From contig JAQPZY010001234.1 of assembly GCA_029931535.1 (NCBI GenBank), positions 496,001 through 560,000 on the forward strand: 64,000 nucleotides of DNA, given 5' to 3'. A program made the translations under genes and the position numbers. The stretch is from Margaritifera margaritifera. Lineage: Eukaryota; Mollusca; Bivalvia; Unionida; Margaritiferidae. Shown piece after piece: positions 36,329-49,352 of this stretch. Under the pieces are notes generated by a model. That model saw only the letters and a list, made by a program, of their open reading frames with translations, ran no database searches and was not told the origin of the DNA. Position 1 is the first letter of the stretch. The number at the start of each line of letters is the position of its first letter.

Positions 36329-36401
<73 letters not shown>
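36329..36401. repeat. (TA)n microsatellite
   Basis: About 73 bases of perfect TA. Confidence 0.98.
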
Positions 36402-36402
<1 letters not shown>

Positions 36403-39002
36403 ATTAAATCCAACTACATCCTTAAGCTTTTAAGAAGAAATTTATTCTTCTGATTCGTCTTATTCTTCCACTATGAGGTGTACACTGTATGAGGTGTACA
36501 CTGTACACGATTCATATTACCTCATCTCAGGGCAACATTGACAACATTGAACGATTGAGTTTCAACATTGTATCACCACCCCTAGTGTTATTCAAATTTA
36601 TGATAAATAATGCAAGACGAATTTTTTTTTTTAAAACTATATTCATCGGGGTAAATGGATAACAGAAGAACAATTTTATTAGTCTATATATCAACAAATT
36701 ATCGAAAATATACCCGATAAACTTAAGTATGTACACCTATATAATTCGGATAAAATTACCGAAGAGCAATTACATTGTTTCTTATATGTCGTATTTCACG
36801 TTTTATGACATGTACAAATAACTTTATCGCCAAGAAAAATATTTGCAGACGTATGAATCCGTTAAATACTGATTTCACATAAGAACAAATGTAAACAACG
36901 AATAGAATAAGCTTTTACTTCAACATTTTTTACCGATTGAAATCCACTTTTATCAGCAATGGTTCTATATTTGCTGCTGAATTGCTATCTACATTGGGAA
37001 TATAAAGTCATATCATTCGTATAAAATGTCTTTCCTGGCAATTGTTACCTAAAACGAAATTAACTTTTCTTTGGTGTAATCTTCACGTAAACTTTTTGAC
37101 AACTAAAATTACAGCTTCAGCGGTGAGCTTTGTTGCATAGCAATAGCGAAGAAGGTTTTACTTTTTGCTATAATTGCAGTACAGTCCTCTAACAAATGAA
37201 TATAACATTCAATGACTTTTGGTGATAAATAGAAAATATTTATTTACAAGATCCCATTTGCATCTTTCAAAATAAAGTATATTACACTCTAAAATGCGCC
37301 ATTTTTTATAAGTAGTACTTTTGTATCCTAAATGTTTCTTGGAAAGACAAGCATACAAATAGGGCTCTAGTATGGGTCTAATTGATGGAAATCTCTCATT
37401 TAGAGAGAGACAGAAGGTTTCTACATCCTCAACATTTTATTTACTTTACTACAATGTATATATTTGTTTCATGGCAATTAAAATCACCATCAAAGCAAAA
37501 AACTAGCAAATATATATAAGTATTTATTATATCTTCGTTCTTTTTTGTAAATTTATTTTATATAGATTTCAGATCTTGTATTATTTCTATTTACAAAAAA
37601 TCACAATTAAGTGTTTTGCATTTCGTGACACTGTTTTCTTCACATATCCGGTATATCAACACGCGCTGATTTTATGCAAAATTTCTGTTCAGCTTTGCCA
37701 ATTGGAAAAACCTTTCATAACACCAGATTGTCATCTCTATTTAGCAATGCCATATTCAGCAAAATACGTGTGGTACTTTGTATCAACAACATTATGTCAT
37801 AAATATGGAAAAACATATTATTTCTTCAGAAAGTGCAAAATATTATTTTGGTAAAGTTATCATTTTACGGTGAACAGCTAATGAAGACAGAGAATGAGTT
37901 CTAATGTACTTACATGATGAAAAACAGTGTACACTTATACCTACCGATGATCACCTGCTATTGTTCAAGTTATTTATGAGCAATGAAATGTGGATGTATT
38001 AACTGAGCGCATTGTTTTCTCTCTCATCATATTATTCTAAAGGATACGATTTATAATTTCGTTTGTGTAAATTATATTTTTATGTGATGGCGCTTTGCAG
38101 GATTTTGTTATATAATGCAAGCACATCATTAACTTTCTTGACGTAATAACCTTGTATGTCTGTTATGTCTAGTTGCAGTTTACCACACTACTGTAATTTA
38201 AATTCAGATGCATTCAAATTCCCCAGTTTTTCAATTCAAAATCACAGGCACAACAATCATCACGTACAGCAATTCTCGAGATAAATAAAGAGATCATGTT
38301 CACGCCTCAGTTCCAGACCCCTGTTTGCATTCCACACAGTTTTGGTGTTGTGGAGGACCAACTTGTGCCGTTCAATTAGATATACCAGGGGAGTTAATTT
38401 AATTACAGGGAAGTTAATTTAATTACAGGGAGGTTGGGCCTATGATGCTCATACAAACTATTTGGGTTATTCTCTGAGTAATGAAATCAAGATATAACAA
38501 AGAATTCCTTCTCACATTCTTGCTGTGTTCCAATAACAAATCACGTATAATCTTCATATCCATTCTGCTCTAACCTACAGGAAGCTTTCTCTTTTTTTTT
38601 TTGCGTCTCAAAGTATGTCACAATGATAAGTAATTCCATGTTTAAATATATTCGAGGTATTCATCACAAAACCATGACAATTTTCTCAGGCACCAGATTT
38701 ATATCTATTATCAGACATCTGCAGACACGTCAGGTACTTATCGATACTTTATATCATGTGATATATCATGTAGGTAATAATGAAATCGAAAATAAATTAA
38801 TTTATGAAATCTTGTGCAATTTGGCTCATTTCATTGCAGCCACTCTAACTATTGTGAGAACAGTTCATATTGATTTCATTTTATTTTACCTCCAGTAAAT
38901 ATTGACACTTTGGGTCAGAAGGTTGTAATCATCAATGAACCAACCAAAGAGGAACTTTGTCTTGAAAAGCCTTTCTTACATCATGAGAAACCAACCAGGC
39001 TT
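36402..39002. other. unassigned sequence
   Basis: No gene or RNA recognised. Small local repeats only: a GAGGTGTACACTGTA doublet at 36475-36505 and three GGGAGTTAATTTAATTACA-like 17-bp copies at 38390-38445. Several 80-100 codon frames have no domain signature. Confidence 0.35.
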
Positions 39003-39018
39003 TTTTTTTTTTTTTTAA

Positions 39019-39405
39019 GAGTATATACAGACTCAATACAAACTGATGGTTTACACGTGAACCCAAAATATACAGACTCAATACAAACTGATGGTTTACA
39101 CGTGAACCCAAAATATACAGACTCAATACAAAATAATGGTTTACACGTGAACCCAAAATATACAGACTCAATACAAAATAATGGTCTACACGTGAACCCA
39201 AAGAGTATATACAGACTCAATACAAACTGATGGTTTACACATGAACCCAAAATATACAGACTCAATACAAACTGATGGTTTACACGTGAACCCAAAATAT
39301 ACAGACTCAATACAAAATAATGGTCTACACGTGAACCCAAAGAGTATATACAGACTCAATACAAACTGATGGTTTACACATGAACCCAAAATATACAGAC
39401 TCAAG
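39019..39405 (+). repeat. 45-bp minisatellite, about 8 copies
   Basis: Units run TATACAGACTCAATACAAAC, then TGATGGTTTACACGTGAACC and CAAAA. Variants with AATAATGG instead of ACTGATGG, and a CAAAGAGTATATACAG junction every third or fourth unit, show a higher-order pattern of about 141 bp. A poly-T run of 16 precedes the array. The unit length is a multiple of three, so every frame without a stop stays open; the resulting 15-residue repeat ORFs on both strands are not genes. Confidence 0.95.
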
Positions 39406-39756
39406 GTCTCTTTATCCAGACTCTTAATATATAACACATTTCACATATCTGTAATGAATATGTTTCTGTTTTCCATAATGATATATTGCATGTAGACGTT
39501 GCTTTCTTTTCTTTCTTCATATGATGGCCTCGACATAGACACACTATTATTTCATGGAGACTTATTTCTCAAAGTTTGAACCTCATTATTCATCCTGATT
39601 GAGATACGGATATTATAGTGAACCTTATTATTTAATATATATATACACTGGCGTACCGAATAGGGGGTAATGGGGGCGAATCGCCCGGGATTCTGTAGTG
39701 GCGGCAAAAAAGGAACAAAAAAATAAAGGAACCAGGAAAAAGGAAAGGAAAAGAGA

Positions 39757-39770
39757 AGGAGAGAGAGAGT

Positions 39771-39800
<30 letters not shown>
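39757..39800 (+). repeat. (GA)n microsatellite
   Basis: GA-rich run inside the left part of the hAT element, with single interruptions. Confidence 0.9.
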
Positions 39801-39801
<1 letters not shown>

Positions 39802-40189
39802 GCGGGGAGGGGGATAAAGGAGGATAATATTTTGAAAATTTGGTGATGCCGCCCTTGATGATGCCGCCGCCCTGTGGCGGTGCCGGTGCGGCCCTCGACG
39901 GCTTGACTTCTGTGAGCTGTGTTTACTGAGATCAAGTCACCGATATGCTTGGGTTTCCTTAGTGCTAAAGGCAAATTTAACAGTCATGTGTACTTTAGTG
40001 CTAAAGGAAAATTCGACAGTCATGTGTACTTTAGCAAAATACAATAGTTAATACGGACCAATGACGTTGGTAATTTCGGGTACAGTCATTATTAACATTA
40101 AAAATATTTTATCTGTACTAGTTATTTACGAAAATAATCTATTTAATCGGATTATTCAGATATAAACTTTTCAATCTGGGACATTAACC

Positions 40190-42930
40190 GTGTTACAAAG
40201 TCACACCACGAGCAAGCGGCAGAAACAAAGTGGGGCAGAATATAGAAAGCGTAGAGAAAATCGCCACAAAACAAAATCAGATGGCGCTGCAGCTATTCGT
40301 CAATATTTTGTTCCTACTACACATTCAACTGAAGCTGCTGACAATCAGCATGACAGTGCTGAGCTGCATAACTTTAATGATGATCCTGTTCTGGCTGTTC
40401 AGGTTCAAGCAACAACGTCAGCAACGCCGGACCCGGATTATTTAGTTGACAACAATGATGACATTTGTGATAGCAGTATTATCAATGCCAATGAAGCTGA
40501 AGGTGAACGAAGTCGAAGTCGGAATGAAACAATATCAAATGATGGCTCAGCTTAAGGCGCCACAGCCATGTCAATGACGTCAACAGCAACCTTCTCTGCA
40601 CTGCAATATCAGCAAGTTACACAGCAACATTTAAATGAAGAAATAAATGTAAATCAGGACTCTACCAATGCCAATTTGGTTGTTTTCAGTGATGCTGGCG
40701 ATTGACCCGAAAGTATAACAGATGAACTTATAACTGAACTGGTTTTAGAGGCTCAGAAACTCTCCAGAATAAGGATGGACCATTTGCCATAGTTAAATGC
40801 AAATTTGGTGAAGGTGAACATGAGAACAGATCATTGTCAAAAGATTAGTTCTTCAAAAAGCTATGAAATGGAGAAAATATTTTGAGGTCTTGGATGCTGT
40901 ACTCCCGCTCAAAGTGAGCCCTTCACTGCTTTTGATGTCGACTTTTTAATTCAAATCAGAGTGCGTTTGGCAAAATTCAAGGCTTCAGTGCTTGCAGAAA
41001 ACTCAGTCCAAAAGTTGGAGAACATGAGATAAGCCGGCATCATATGACTGTCTTCAACAACTGAAAAGATATGGCAATGATATTGCAGGTTGGTGTCACG
41101 ATTGATCAACAAGTTCAGAAGCAAATTGTTGGAGAAACTGCAAAGTGGGGAGATATTCACAAACGAATGTTGGATGGCATCACGTTCTTGGCTGAACAAA
41201 ACATCCCATTTAGAGGACACAGGGAAACCCTATCTTTGGAAAGTGACACTAACTCAGGGAATTTTCTTGAATTGATGCAATTGCTAGGAAAATACGTTCC
41301 TGTTATGAGAGATTATCTCACCACGGTTACGCTTGAGACGTTAGCTGTGTCATATCTTGTACCTAATATTCAGAATGAATTCATTGTACTTCTTGGAAAT
41401 TATGTTCGGGCCAACATTATTGATTCTGCAAAAAAAGCTAAATACTTTACTCTCATGTTTGATAGTACTCCCGATCTCTCACATGTCGACAAGATGTGTC
41501 AGATACTTCGTTACGTAGACATAAATGAAGCAGAAGTAGAGATCAAAGAGTCTTATATCGATTGCTTTCGTCTTGATGTTAAGACAGCTGAAGCTGTAAC
41601 GGATAAAATTATGACAAAGCTTCAAGAGGATGGTCTAAATTTGTCAGACTGCAGAGGCCAAGGTTATGACAATGCTGTGACTATGGCAGGGATTCACACT
41701 GGAGATAAGCAGCGAATTTGGCAGTTAAACCAAAAAGCTATCTTTATTCCATGCACAAACCATAGCTTGAATTTAGCTGGAGTTCAATCGGCTGCTTTCA
41801 GTGCAAATACAGTAACATTTGTTGGCACTGTCGAAATATTGTATGTATTATTATCTTCTTCCACACATCGGTGGGACATTCTTCAGAAACATGTTCCAAA
41901 AAATGTAAAACGGATATGTGAAACTCGCTGGAGTGGAAAACATGATGCTGTGGAGACTGTGGCTTCACATCTTGAAGAAATTGTTGATTCACTGGAAGAG
42001 CTAAGAGATGGCGAATCAGATACAGTTGAAACCAGAGGTGATGCAGGAACAATACTCACTGCAATATTGTCATACTCCTTCATATCATATCTGTATTTTT
42101 GGAACGCCATACTGGAGGAAATAAACAAAACGCAGAAGCATCTACAAACAAAAGGTCTCGGAATGGACGGTTGTGCAACTAAGATGAATGCTCTAAGTAT
42201 ATACTTCAACGAAGAAAAAGACAATCTAATTACGAGGGCCCAGACGACTGCTGCCAAGTTTTGCAAAGACAAGGATATAAGTACAGAGCGTCGTGTTCAC
42301 AAGAAACTTCGAATGCCTGGAGAAAAGTCGGACGATGTTGGACTAGCTTGGCCACAAGAAATCAATCGCGAGCACATCGAGATTGTCGATCGTCTGCATG
42401 AGGAAATTGAGCGTAGATCTCAGCAGCTGCGTGAAATTAACTCTAAGTTTGGATTTCTCACACGATTTGACTTTTTTATGAATCCTGCAAATAAAGACGA
42501 AATTCGTATTGAAAGTGCGAATCTTACTCAGCAGTACGACGAAGTTGATGCTGATCGTCTGTATTACGAAATCCGAAGTCTTCGTAGTCACATTCAGAGT
42601 TATGAGGCAATCACAGACAAGAAAGCTTAAAACTGGGAAGCACTGGAACTTTTACAATGGACTGTCTAGTGGGGATACGCAGACTATCATCTAAACCTTA
42701 CTATTGCACCACACATATTTTTAACAATGTGTGTCAGCATAGCTAGCTGCGAGAGGAGCTTTTCAAAACTCAAACTAATTAAGACATATTTAAGATCCAC
42801 AATGAGCGAGGCACTGCTGACCAACTTGGCAATGCTGTCCATTGAAAGGGAGACGGCTGAAACAATTAACTTTGATGACGTCATTCGTGACTTTGCAGCC
42901 GTAAAAGCGCGCAAAATTACATTGTGACAT
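40190..42930 (+). pseudogene. hAT transposase (TTF zinc finger, DUF4371, C-terminal dimerisation), broken
   Basis: The N-terminal part (to 40555) has the TSKRQKQSGAEYRKRR motif seen at the start of ZMYM1-like hAT transposases; the expected start ATG appears as ACG at 40208. A BED/TTF-type zinc finger follows at about 40891-41060 (WMLYSRSK, HCF, CRLFN), with in-frame stops at 40915, 40933 and 41062. The long intact frame 41071-42630 (519 codons) covers the DUF4371/RNase H-like catalytic region: YFTLMFDSTPDLSH, the GQGYDNA patch, PCTNHSLNLAG, and ETRWSGKHDAV. A frameshift at about 42625 and a TAG separate the C-terminal dimerisation helix, whose CERSFSKLKLIKTYLRSTM lies at 42762-42818. It catalyses cut-and-paste transposition in the family; this copy is dead. 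Confidence 0.9.
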
Positions 42931-43165
42931 TGTGACCTGAACGACACAAAGTCATACTACATTATATATTTTTGATCATTAGATATTGATTTGAATCCTA
43001 AATTTGAAAATTTCTGATTATAAACTCTTAATTAAAAAATTACAGTGACACTGTGACATACATGATAACAATGTTGTTAACACATTTTTCTTTGTTATTG
43101 ATTGTTTTTTCAAATAACTAACAAGGGTACAGCTAAATAAAATAAGCGGCAGAGGGCGGCATCTC

Positions 43166-43167
<2 letters not shown>

Positions 43168-43225
<58 letters not shown>
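43168..43225. repeat. (TA)n microsatellite
   Basis: About 58 bases of TA directly at the right side of the hAT element. Confidence 0.98.
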
Positions 43226-43227
<2 letters not shown>

Positions 43228-43629
43228 CCGTACAATCCGTACCGTACAATCTTTAATCAGGGTGTGGCTTATTTTTGCATTTTGCACATAATACTGTTAA
43301 TAGCAGCGAAGTTAACAGTCTTCAGTGTTTCCTTCTGTGTGAATTACCTGATAAAAGCCACTTTGTTGTTTCAGGTTTATATATTTGTTTACATTCATGT
43401 ATTGCACTACATGTTACTTTTAAATATACCTATCATGTTACATTTGTACTGTTTGTTTCATATTTCTTCTTCACAGGAACTGGCACATACCTTTATAACA
43501 CATCTTGTTGTTCTTGCTTAAATACGGAACATAAAGTATTAATCTTTACTGACCTTTTTAATGTTTTTTTTTTTCTTTTATGTAGAAATTATTTAGATTG
43601 GCATGTGGCTTGGTGATTATGTAAGCTGT
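43226..43629. other. unassigned sequence
   Basis: TACCGTACAATCCGTACCGTACAATC at 43226-43251 is a short doublet. Two overlapping hydrophobic frames here lack any family signature. Confidence 0.3.
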
Positions 43630-43838
43630 ATGTCCTGCATGACTATAACATGTCTACTTACATACTGATATATTGTGTATATGTCCTGCATGACTATAAC
43701 ATGTCTACTTACATACTGACATATTGTGTAATATGTCCTGCATGACTATAACATGTCTACTTACATACTGACATATTGTGTAATATGTCCTGCATGACTA
43801 TAACATGTCTACTTACATACTGACATATTGTGGGCATA
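43630..43838 (+). repeat. 51-52-bp minisatellite, 4 copies
   Basis: Units begin TGTCCTGCATGACTATAACA at 43631, 43682, 43734 and 43786 and end ACATACTGACATATTGTG. The second to fourth copies are almost identical. Confidence 0.95.
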
Positions 43839-46479
43839 TTTGGAATAGTATTCATCCATTAAATTGGAAATGTGTATTAAACATTTCCCCGCTTCCAAAA
43901 TTTGAAATTGTTGTAGTAAAAAGGGCCTGGGTAATTCAACTACACCAGTGTGTATCAATCTGTATTTATCTCTATAGCGGCCTATCTGTTTGTTTGTGTC
44001 AGACGTAGTGTTAAATCTTATTTTGAAGCTGTTTGTGTTTGTCTAAAGCTATGCTAGGTATCAGAGAATGGATAAAGATATAAAAAAAATTCATTTCTAT
44101 CCTGATCTTTTCTACTTGACTACATACATTGACTTTGGTACACACCCCATACCGAAACATTCAAAAACAATCGTCCTTGGTCACGCGCTAGAGTGGAATA
44201 AGGGATAACAAATAGTTGAGATAGTTTACCTTATTGCAACTGCATAAACAATATGTATGCATTTATCCACTTTACTGCGTATATATGTATGCATTTATTC
44301 ACTTCACTGCGTATATATGTATGCATTTATCAACTTAACTGCGTATATATGTATACAAATTACTATTCTGAAACCAATTCTTCTCAGATCATGCCTGTAG
44401 ATTGATGCACATTTCATCACTGATATAGTTGGACTTGACTCCTTGGTTCAATACGTAGTATTATGAAAAGAAAATAAAGGATGCACGGTGATAAAGCAAT
44501 AGCATCCTTGAATTATTGGTTATTTCGGTAACATGCATTTCATATTTTTAAATGAATTGAAAGCATCACAAATTTCATCCTTACTTCAGAGATAAATATG
44601 ACTGATACACCATACAATTTGGTAACATGATCACCCTACATCATACAATTATTCTATTCAAATAATCATATAGCGAAAGTTTAATCTTGTGCTGTCTGAC
44701 ATCAACTCATGGGTTATCATAATAAAATAAAGATAACTCATTGATATATGTGCGTGATTGTACTAATGCTTGTTAATTTTGGGGGTTTGTTTTCCGAACT
44801 TTGAGTGGCATAGTCCCTTGAGTGGCATAGTCCCCTGGGCAAATGCCAGCAAAGTCTGGTATTCTCCCTAGGAAAGATCTACTTTTTAAACAAGAACAGA
44901 AAATAGAAACCCAGGACTTGAGGATATTTGAACAAAATCGTTATTTTGCTTGTTCGTGCTTTTCCGTCCAAATCACGATAGGGAAGAATGATGTGATCAG
45001 AAAGATAATATTTTTAATGTCAGCAAAACAATACAGATGCCAAAAGCGCTGACTATTTAAAATGTCAGACTTTTGTTTTATTCAGATTATTGCTTACATC
45101 ATTATTCGATCAATATTGCACTGTTTTGTTACATTAATAATCTCATAGACATAGATGTAGCCAGATAATTTTCTTTTCTTTAGGCGCCTGTTGTCTGTTC
45201 TCGCTCAAACCTAATTCCGCTATCAGTGTCTTGGTCCACAGACTAAACGTGACACCAACATCTTTACCATGAATTTTAATTAGATAATATCATTGAGGGA
45301 TATTTTACCAGAAATAAGTATGTACTCACAGCTGAGGGATCTCGGAATGTATTACATGTAACTAATAAAGCAACGTTTCTAACTTTAGGGACCTGGTGCC
45401 AACAAATGATCCTGCAAACAAAAAACTATCGGTGATTATGAAAAGCACAAACGCTGGAGTCTGCTTTCCTTTTATTGTTATTGTGCATGGCATTCATTTA
45501 TTTTTGTAACGTTACTTTGATTTACAAACCTCTAATGAACACTATACAAGAATACTTGACAATTATCTCTCAATTTGTTGTAAATTATAGATATGCCCTC
45601 ATTTTATATAAGGTTTTTTCCCTGGTAACCTTGTGTAGATTAACAAAAAAGTATTTTAAACTATGTTTGTTTTTCGTATATCTCTGTGATGTATCCTCCT
45701 TAACTCTGCCATACTGTTTGGCGATTAGATATGCAGGCATTGTTATTATATGTTCCACTTTTCCTTATTACACACAGGATTTGCCACGTATTGAGGGGAG
45801 AATGAGTGACAAAGGAGATGATATGACATGACACAATCCTACAAAATGAATTTTCGTTTATATGATCAGATTTTCTTGAATATTTGAAGAAGCTTTGGCG
45901 CAAAATGGTCTCCCAAATCAATGACCAACATGAATCTTTAATTTCTTCAATTATGAAGACACAATCGATTTGATGTACGATCTCGAGCCAATGTTCAACA
46001 TTTTGTCTGAGGAAACAGTGGCAGATTGGTTAGAGATGGTCTTGTAAACCTTTAAATACTTTGAAATATGTAATTTTTCCTCCTAGATTTCTTACACTGA
46101 CCATAGTTAAATTCTTAAAATATATCATCTAGTATTTGTATTCAGTCCTCCAATAATTGTGATTGTGCCGTATTTCCTCTCCTTACCTGATAACTCAAAT
46201 CTCTGAAAATAAGACATTTATATTTGTATTACACGAAAAATGCGGTTACTGATTTGTGAATTCTCGCATAACAGAGGCATGACCCTGATTTTCATAAGAA
46301 ACCCTACAAGGGAAATACCTATAAGGAACAGTACCTTAGATATATCTATGCCATATGTTAAACTCTTCTGAGTGTTGCCTAGATTACAAGGTTGTTGTCA
46401 TGAGTGATGTCTGGTTCATGTAACCAATCTCCCAACCTAACTACTAGGAATCGGCAAATTTTAAGTTTTGCATCTCTAG
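43839..46479. other. unassigned sequence with a small 32-bp repeat
   Basis: ATGTATGCATTTAT-CACTT-ACTGCGTATAT is repeated three times at about 44252-44350. Otherwise no gene is supported. The 118-codon frame at 45475-45831 is hydrophobic and Leu/Tyr-rich without a signal of any family, and is probably chance in AT-rich DNA. Confidence 0.35.
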
Positions 46480-47170
46480 GATGTACGAGGAGTATTTAAA
46501 AAGTTATTATTGCAGATGAATACCTCGGGTACCGGTGCTCGGATTTGTGGTTCCACAACTTTTGGCAACGCTTTGGAAGCTTAGAAATGTCCAGTGACAC
46601 TAGCAGAGCCAAGTACGGGTCCTTGATGACCGGGCCTTTGCATAAAAAGAAATGCGTCTAAAACTCCCTTGAGAGTCCGACTACTTCGAGCGATTTGTCG
46701 TCTGTAAAGGATTTTTTTTCTTTCTAATCCAGCCTTTATGTTTTTCGCCTGAGTTGGATTCAGAAATGTAAATCTATATATTATTATCTGTTACAATCTC
46801 ATTCAAACGTCTCTGGTAACTCTTTTTATATTTGGCGAGAATTTTTTTTAGCAATTTCAGCCCAAGTCTGTGTTGGATTAGCTGTCAACAAATGCGGGAC
46901 CTATATTGTACAAACTTTTCTGAGCTTTAGATGATTTTATAATTATATTAAAAACAGCTGATGAATTAATGCCCGTGATAATATAAATATCTTCCACTGT
47001 ATATCGAGCATCAATTGTCCCATTCACAGCAGCCACTTCCCACTTGTCCTATATACAGCAGTCACTTCAGTAAATGTTATCCAAGTCGGCCTTGATATCA
47101 GTCTGAGAGTACCCTAAGAACACGCAGACTTTACAGTATGCTTTTTGTTCAGTAGAAGAATTGTTTTCCT
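46480..47170 (-). pseudogene. mariner-family transposase relic
   Basis: Read leftward, the frames give in order: KSACS then TLRLISRPTWI (upstream helix-turn-helix region), YTVEDIYIITGINSSAVFN (second helix-turn-helix), VPHLLTANPTQTWAEIAKK (the linker before the catalytic core), EIVT followed by DNN-stop-IYISE, which corresponds to the mariner T-G-D-E-T-W-[IV] strand carrying the first catalytic Asp, and SNSGEKHKAG. Towards 46640 GPVIKDPYLA and PKRCQKLWNHKSEHRYPRYSS follow. Most of a full-length transposase is represented, but with many stops and frame changes. Mariners move by cut-and-paste at TA sites. No terminal repeats were resolved. Confidence 0.65.
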
Positions 47171-47442
47171 AGTCCGACATTTTTATGTCACTGTCGTTTA
47201 ACTATGTTACGTCACACGCATATATCTGCATGTGTCAGGCGTACTGCACATGCAGCTGTAGATCATCTTATAAAACGTTATTTTTTATATCGATCGGCAT
47301 TAAATGTATAGACAGGTACAAAAAACGAAAAAGTAATAACAAAATGTTCACAACTTTTCAAATTCCCAATTACCTCTTATATGACCTCTCTTATATGTTA
47401 AAGGCTTTCGTCTTTTTTGAAAATCAAGTCTCTCTCTCTTTC

Positions 47443-47446
<4 letters not shown>

Positions 47447-47528
<82 letters not shown>
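47447..47528. repeat. (TA)n microsatellite
   Basis: About 82 bases of TA preceded by (TC)n; the longest pure TA run in the window. Confidence 0.98.
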
Positions 47529-47534
<6 letters not shown>

Positions 47535-49352
47535 GAATATTACTCACTGTGTGCATCCAATGAGATGCTATCTGGACATTGCCAAGTGTTATGCATTTAG
47601 TAAAGATAACACAATGCTGATGTATAGGGGCTTCATGTATCACGTTCCTTCAATTCAAGAATTCATAATAGTTTTCTCTCAAATTGCAAAATATTCAGTG
47701 GTCAAAAGGATCATGCATCTCCTTCCTTAGTAGAATGATGGAGCTAAAAAAACACTTTACTCACTGCGTAGTGGGAAGCTTAGGACATTAAGCTCTTTGT
47801 GACTCCGACATTTAGGAATATAAATGACAGAAGACTTTGATGTGTAGTGGCGTCTTATTTTGTGGCATTTGATCTCTTATTTAAATTGTCATGATATATT
47901 TTATAAAGGACAACGTTTGTACTTCAGTAGAAAAGAAATGAATGTCAGTGAGACATGACGACTATAGAACTATGCTCATTTCAACACTTGTTTGCAACAA
48001 TCTCTTTGTCTTCTTCCCCATACAGTCCAGGTAAAAGCCAACTGGTTCACTTTACTACTAAAACAGGAGCATTGTTCAATGTCATAATAGCCATTAATGC
48101 AACAAATGAAATTATATACTGACAATGCCCAGCTCTACGTGTTCGATGAAAATGGAATAAAGTGATTAAATGATTGTGTATATTTGTGTTGCTTAGAAGC
48201 AAATATTTCGCTTATAATTATGCTGATCCTGTATGAACATTTTCGAGCTGGGAACAAAGCAAAGAACAAACTTGATTAGATTTGAATGTGTTTTATTATC
48301 GTGGAATAAAACACTTGTACTTGATCCTCAGCCTGCAAGAGCTTCTTAAATTTCAATATCACGCCAACTAACTAGCTTACTTTAGAAGAAATTCATTTTA
48401 TATATCAGTTTAAGAATCTTCACACTCACTGGTTGTTGTTCAGTGACATTTTAACGCTTACTGCGGATGGCATGACCTCACTTGTTACCTCGACACATCA
48501 TAGTCCTATGAAGTCTGCGGGAAATGTAACGAAGCTTTTCTTTGTTGGAATCTTTAATTTGGTGCGTATATTTAAGTCTGGCAATGCAAACCGGAGTGTA
48601 TTTTTTTAAACTTGGGATTATTTGCACTCTTCATTATGTAATTTAATTTTTTGTTTGCTTGTTTGTTGTTGTTTTTTAATCATTTTTTTTAAGCTAAATC
48701 CTTATACAGTTCACAAACGAGTATTCATAAGATCAGATTAACAGTGCTCGTCTCGTCATTTTCACAAATTATGTCGCGTTTCAACACATTAAAGCAATTA
48801 TCCTCCTCGTTTTGATTTTACATGACCATTTGTCCACCCTAAACATAGGTAGTGCTACCATCGGGTAGAGCCTTTGGGTGATATGACATATGTCTTAGGT
48901 GGACGATTTGTTATATAAATTCAGAACGGGGGTAATAATGATATAATATAAAACATCTGAGAGCGTGTTTTCCGTTTTTCTGAAACAATTTTGGTGCTTT
49001 GCTTAACAAAACAATGACGTATTTTTCTAAGAACGATAGAATGGTTTCTTCAAATATATCTCAAGCGTGCTTTAACAAGATAGAGAGATAATTAACGTAA
49101 ACACTGAATCACCTGCAGTTAATAAGATCTGAGTGTTTTGTGCCTTCTTTATTTAGGTATTGTTATTGAATCGTTAAAGTTATATTACATATTAGGAATA
49201 TGAGATATGAGCCTCGATATGAAATTAATTACGATTATATATTTTTTTAGGTGTCGAAGTTTTCGTTATTGAGAAAATACTGTTAAAGTTCCAATAATTA
49301 AATCCTTTTGGGCATATATATTATATCAAGTCTGGAACGGCTGTTCTTAAGG
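47529..49352. other. unassigned sequence with a candidate hairpin
   Basis: No coding gene. An imperfect inverted repeat is at about 48829-48912: TTTGTCCACCCTAAACATA pairs with TATGTCTTAGGTGGACGATTT across about 45 bases. A T-rich run with GTTTG repeats is at 48640-48690. Confidence 0.35.

Larger units (their letters stand above)
39646..43169 (+). mobile_element. hAT DNA transposon with ZMYM1/DUF4371-type transposase
   Basis: The left end CACTGGCGTACC is one base from the CAGTGGCGTAC terminal repeat of the MITE at 2.08 kb. It is followed by G-rich sequence, a CGCCCGGG box, a GA microsatellite and a GGCGGTG-rich stretch, then the transposase. Left flank TATATATA would be the 8-bp target site, and the right side ends against a (TA)n run at 43168, which fits insertion into a TA microsatellite. 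The matching right inverted repeat is not visible: AAGCGGCAGAGGGCGGCATC is the last GC-rich sequence. The element is therefore probably truncated on the right and inactive. Confidence 0.7.

Noticed and set aside
38910..39437. Repeat-protein ORFs of 83-119 codons on both strands
   Set aside because: The 45-bp tandem unit is a multiple of three and lacks stops in several frames, so open frames arise automatically.
41798..42591. Minus-strand ORFs of 82-129 codons
   Set aside because: Antisense shadows of the hAT transposase frame.
45475..45831. 118-codon hydrophobic ORF, possible membrane protein
   Set aside because: No family motif, no start context or neighbours; Leu/Ile/Tyr-rich frames are expected in AT-rich DNA.
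47185..47643. ORFs through the (TA)n run
   Set aside because: Tyr-Ile repeats are translation of the microsatellite.
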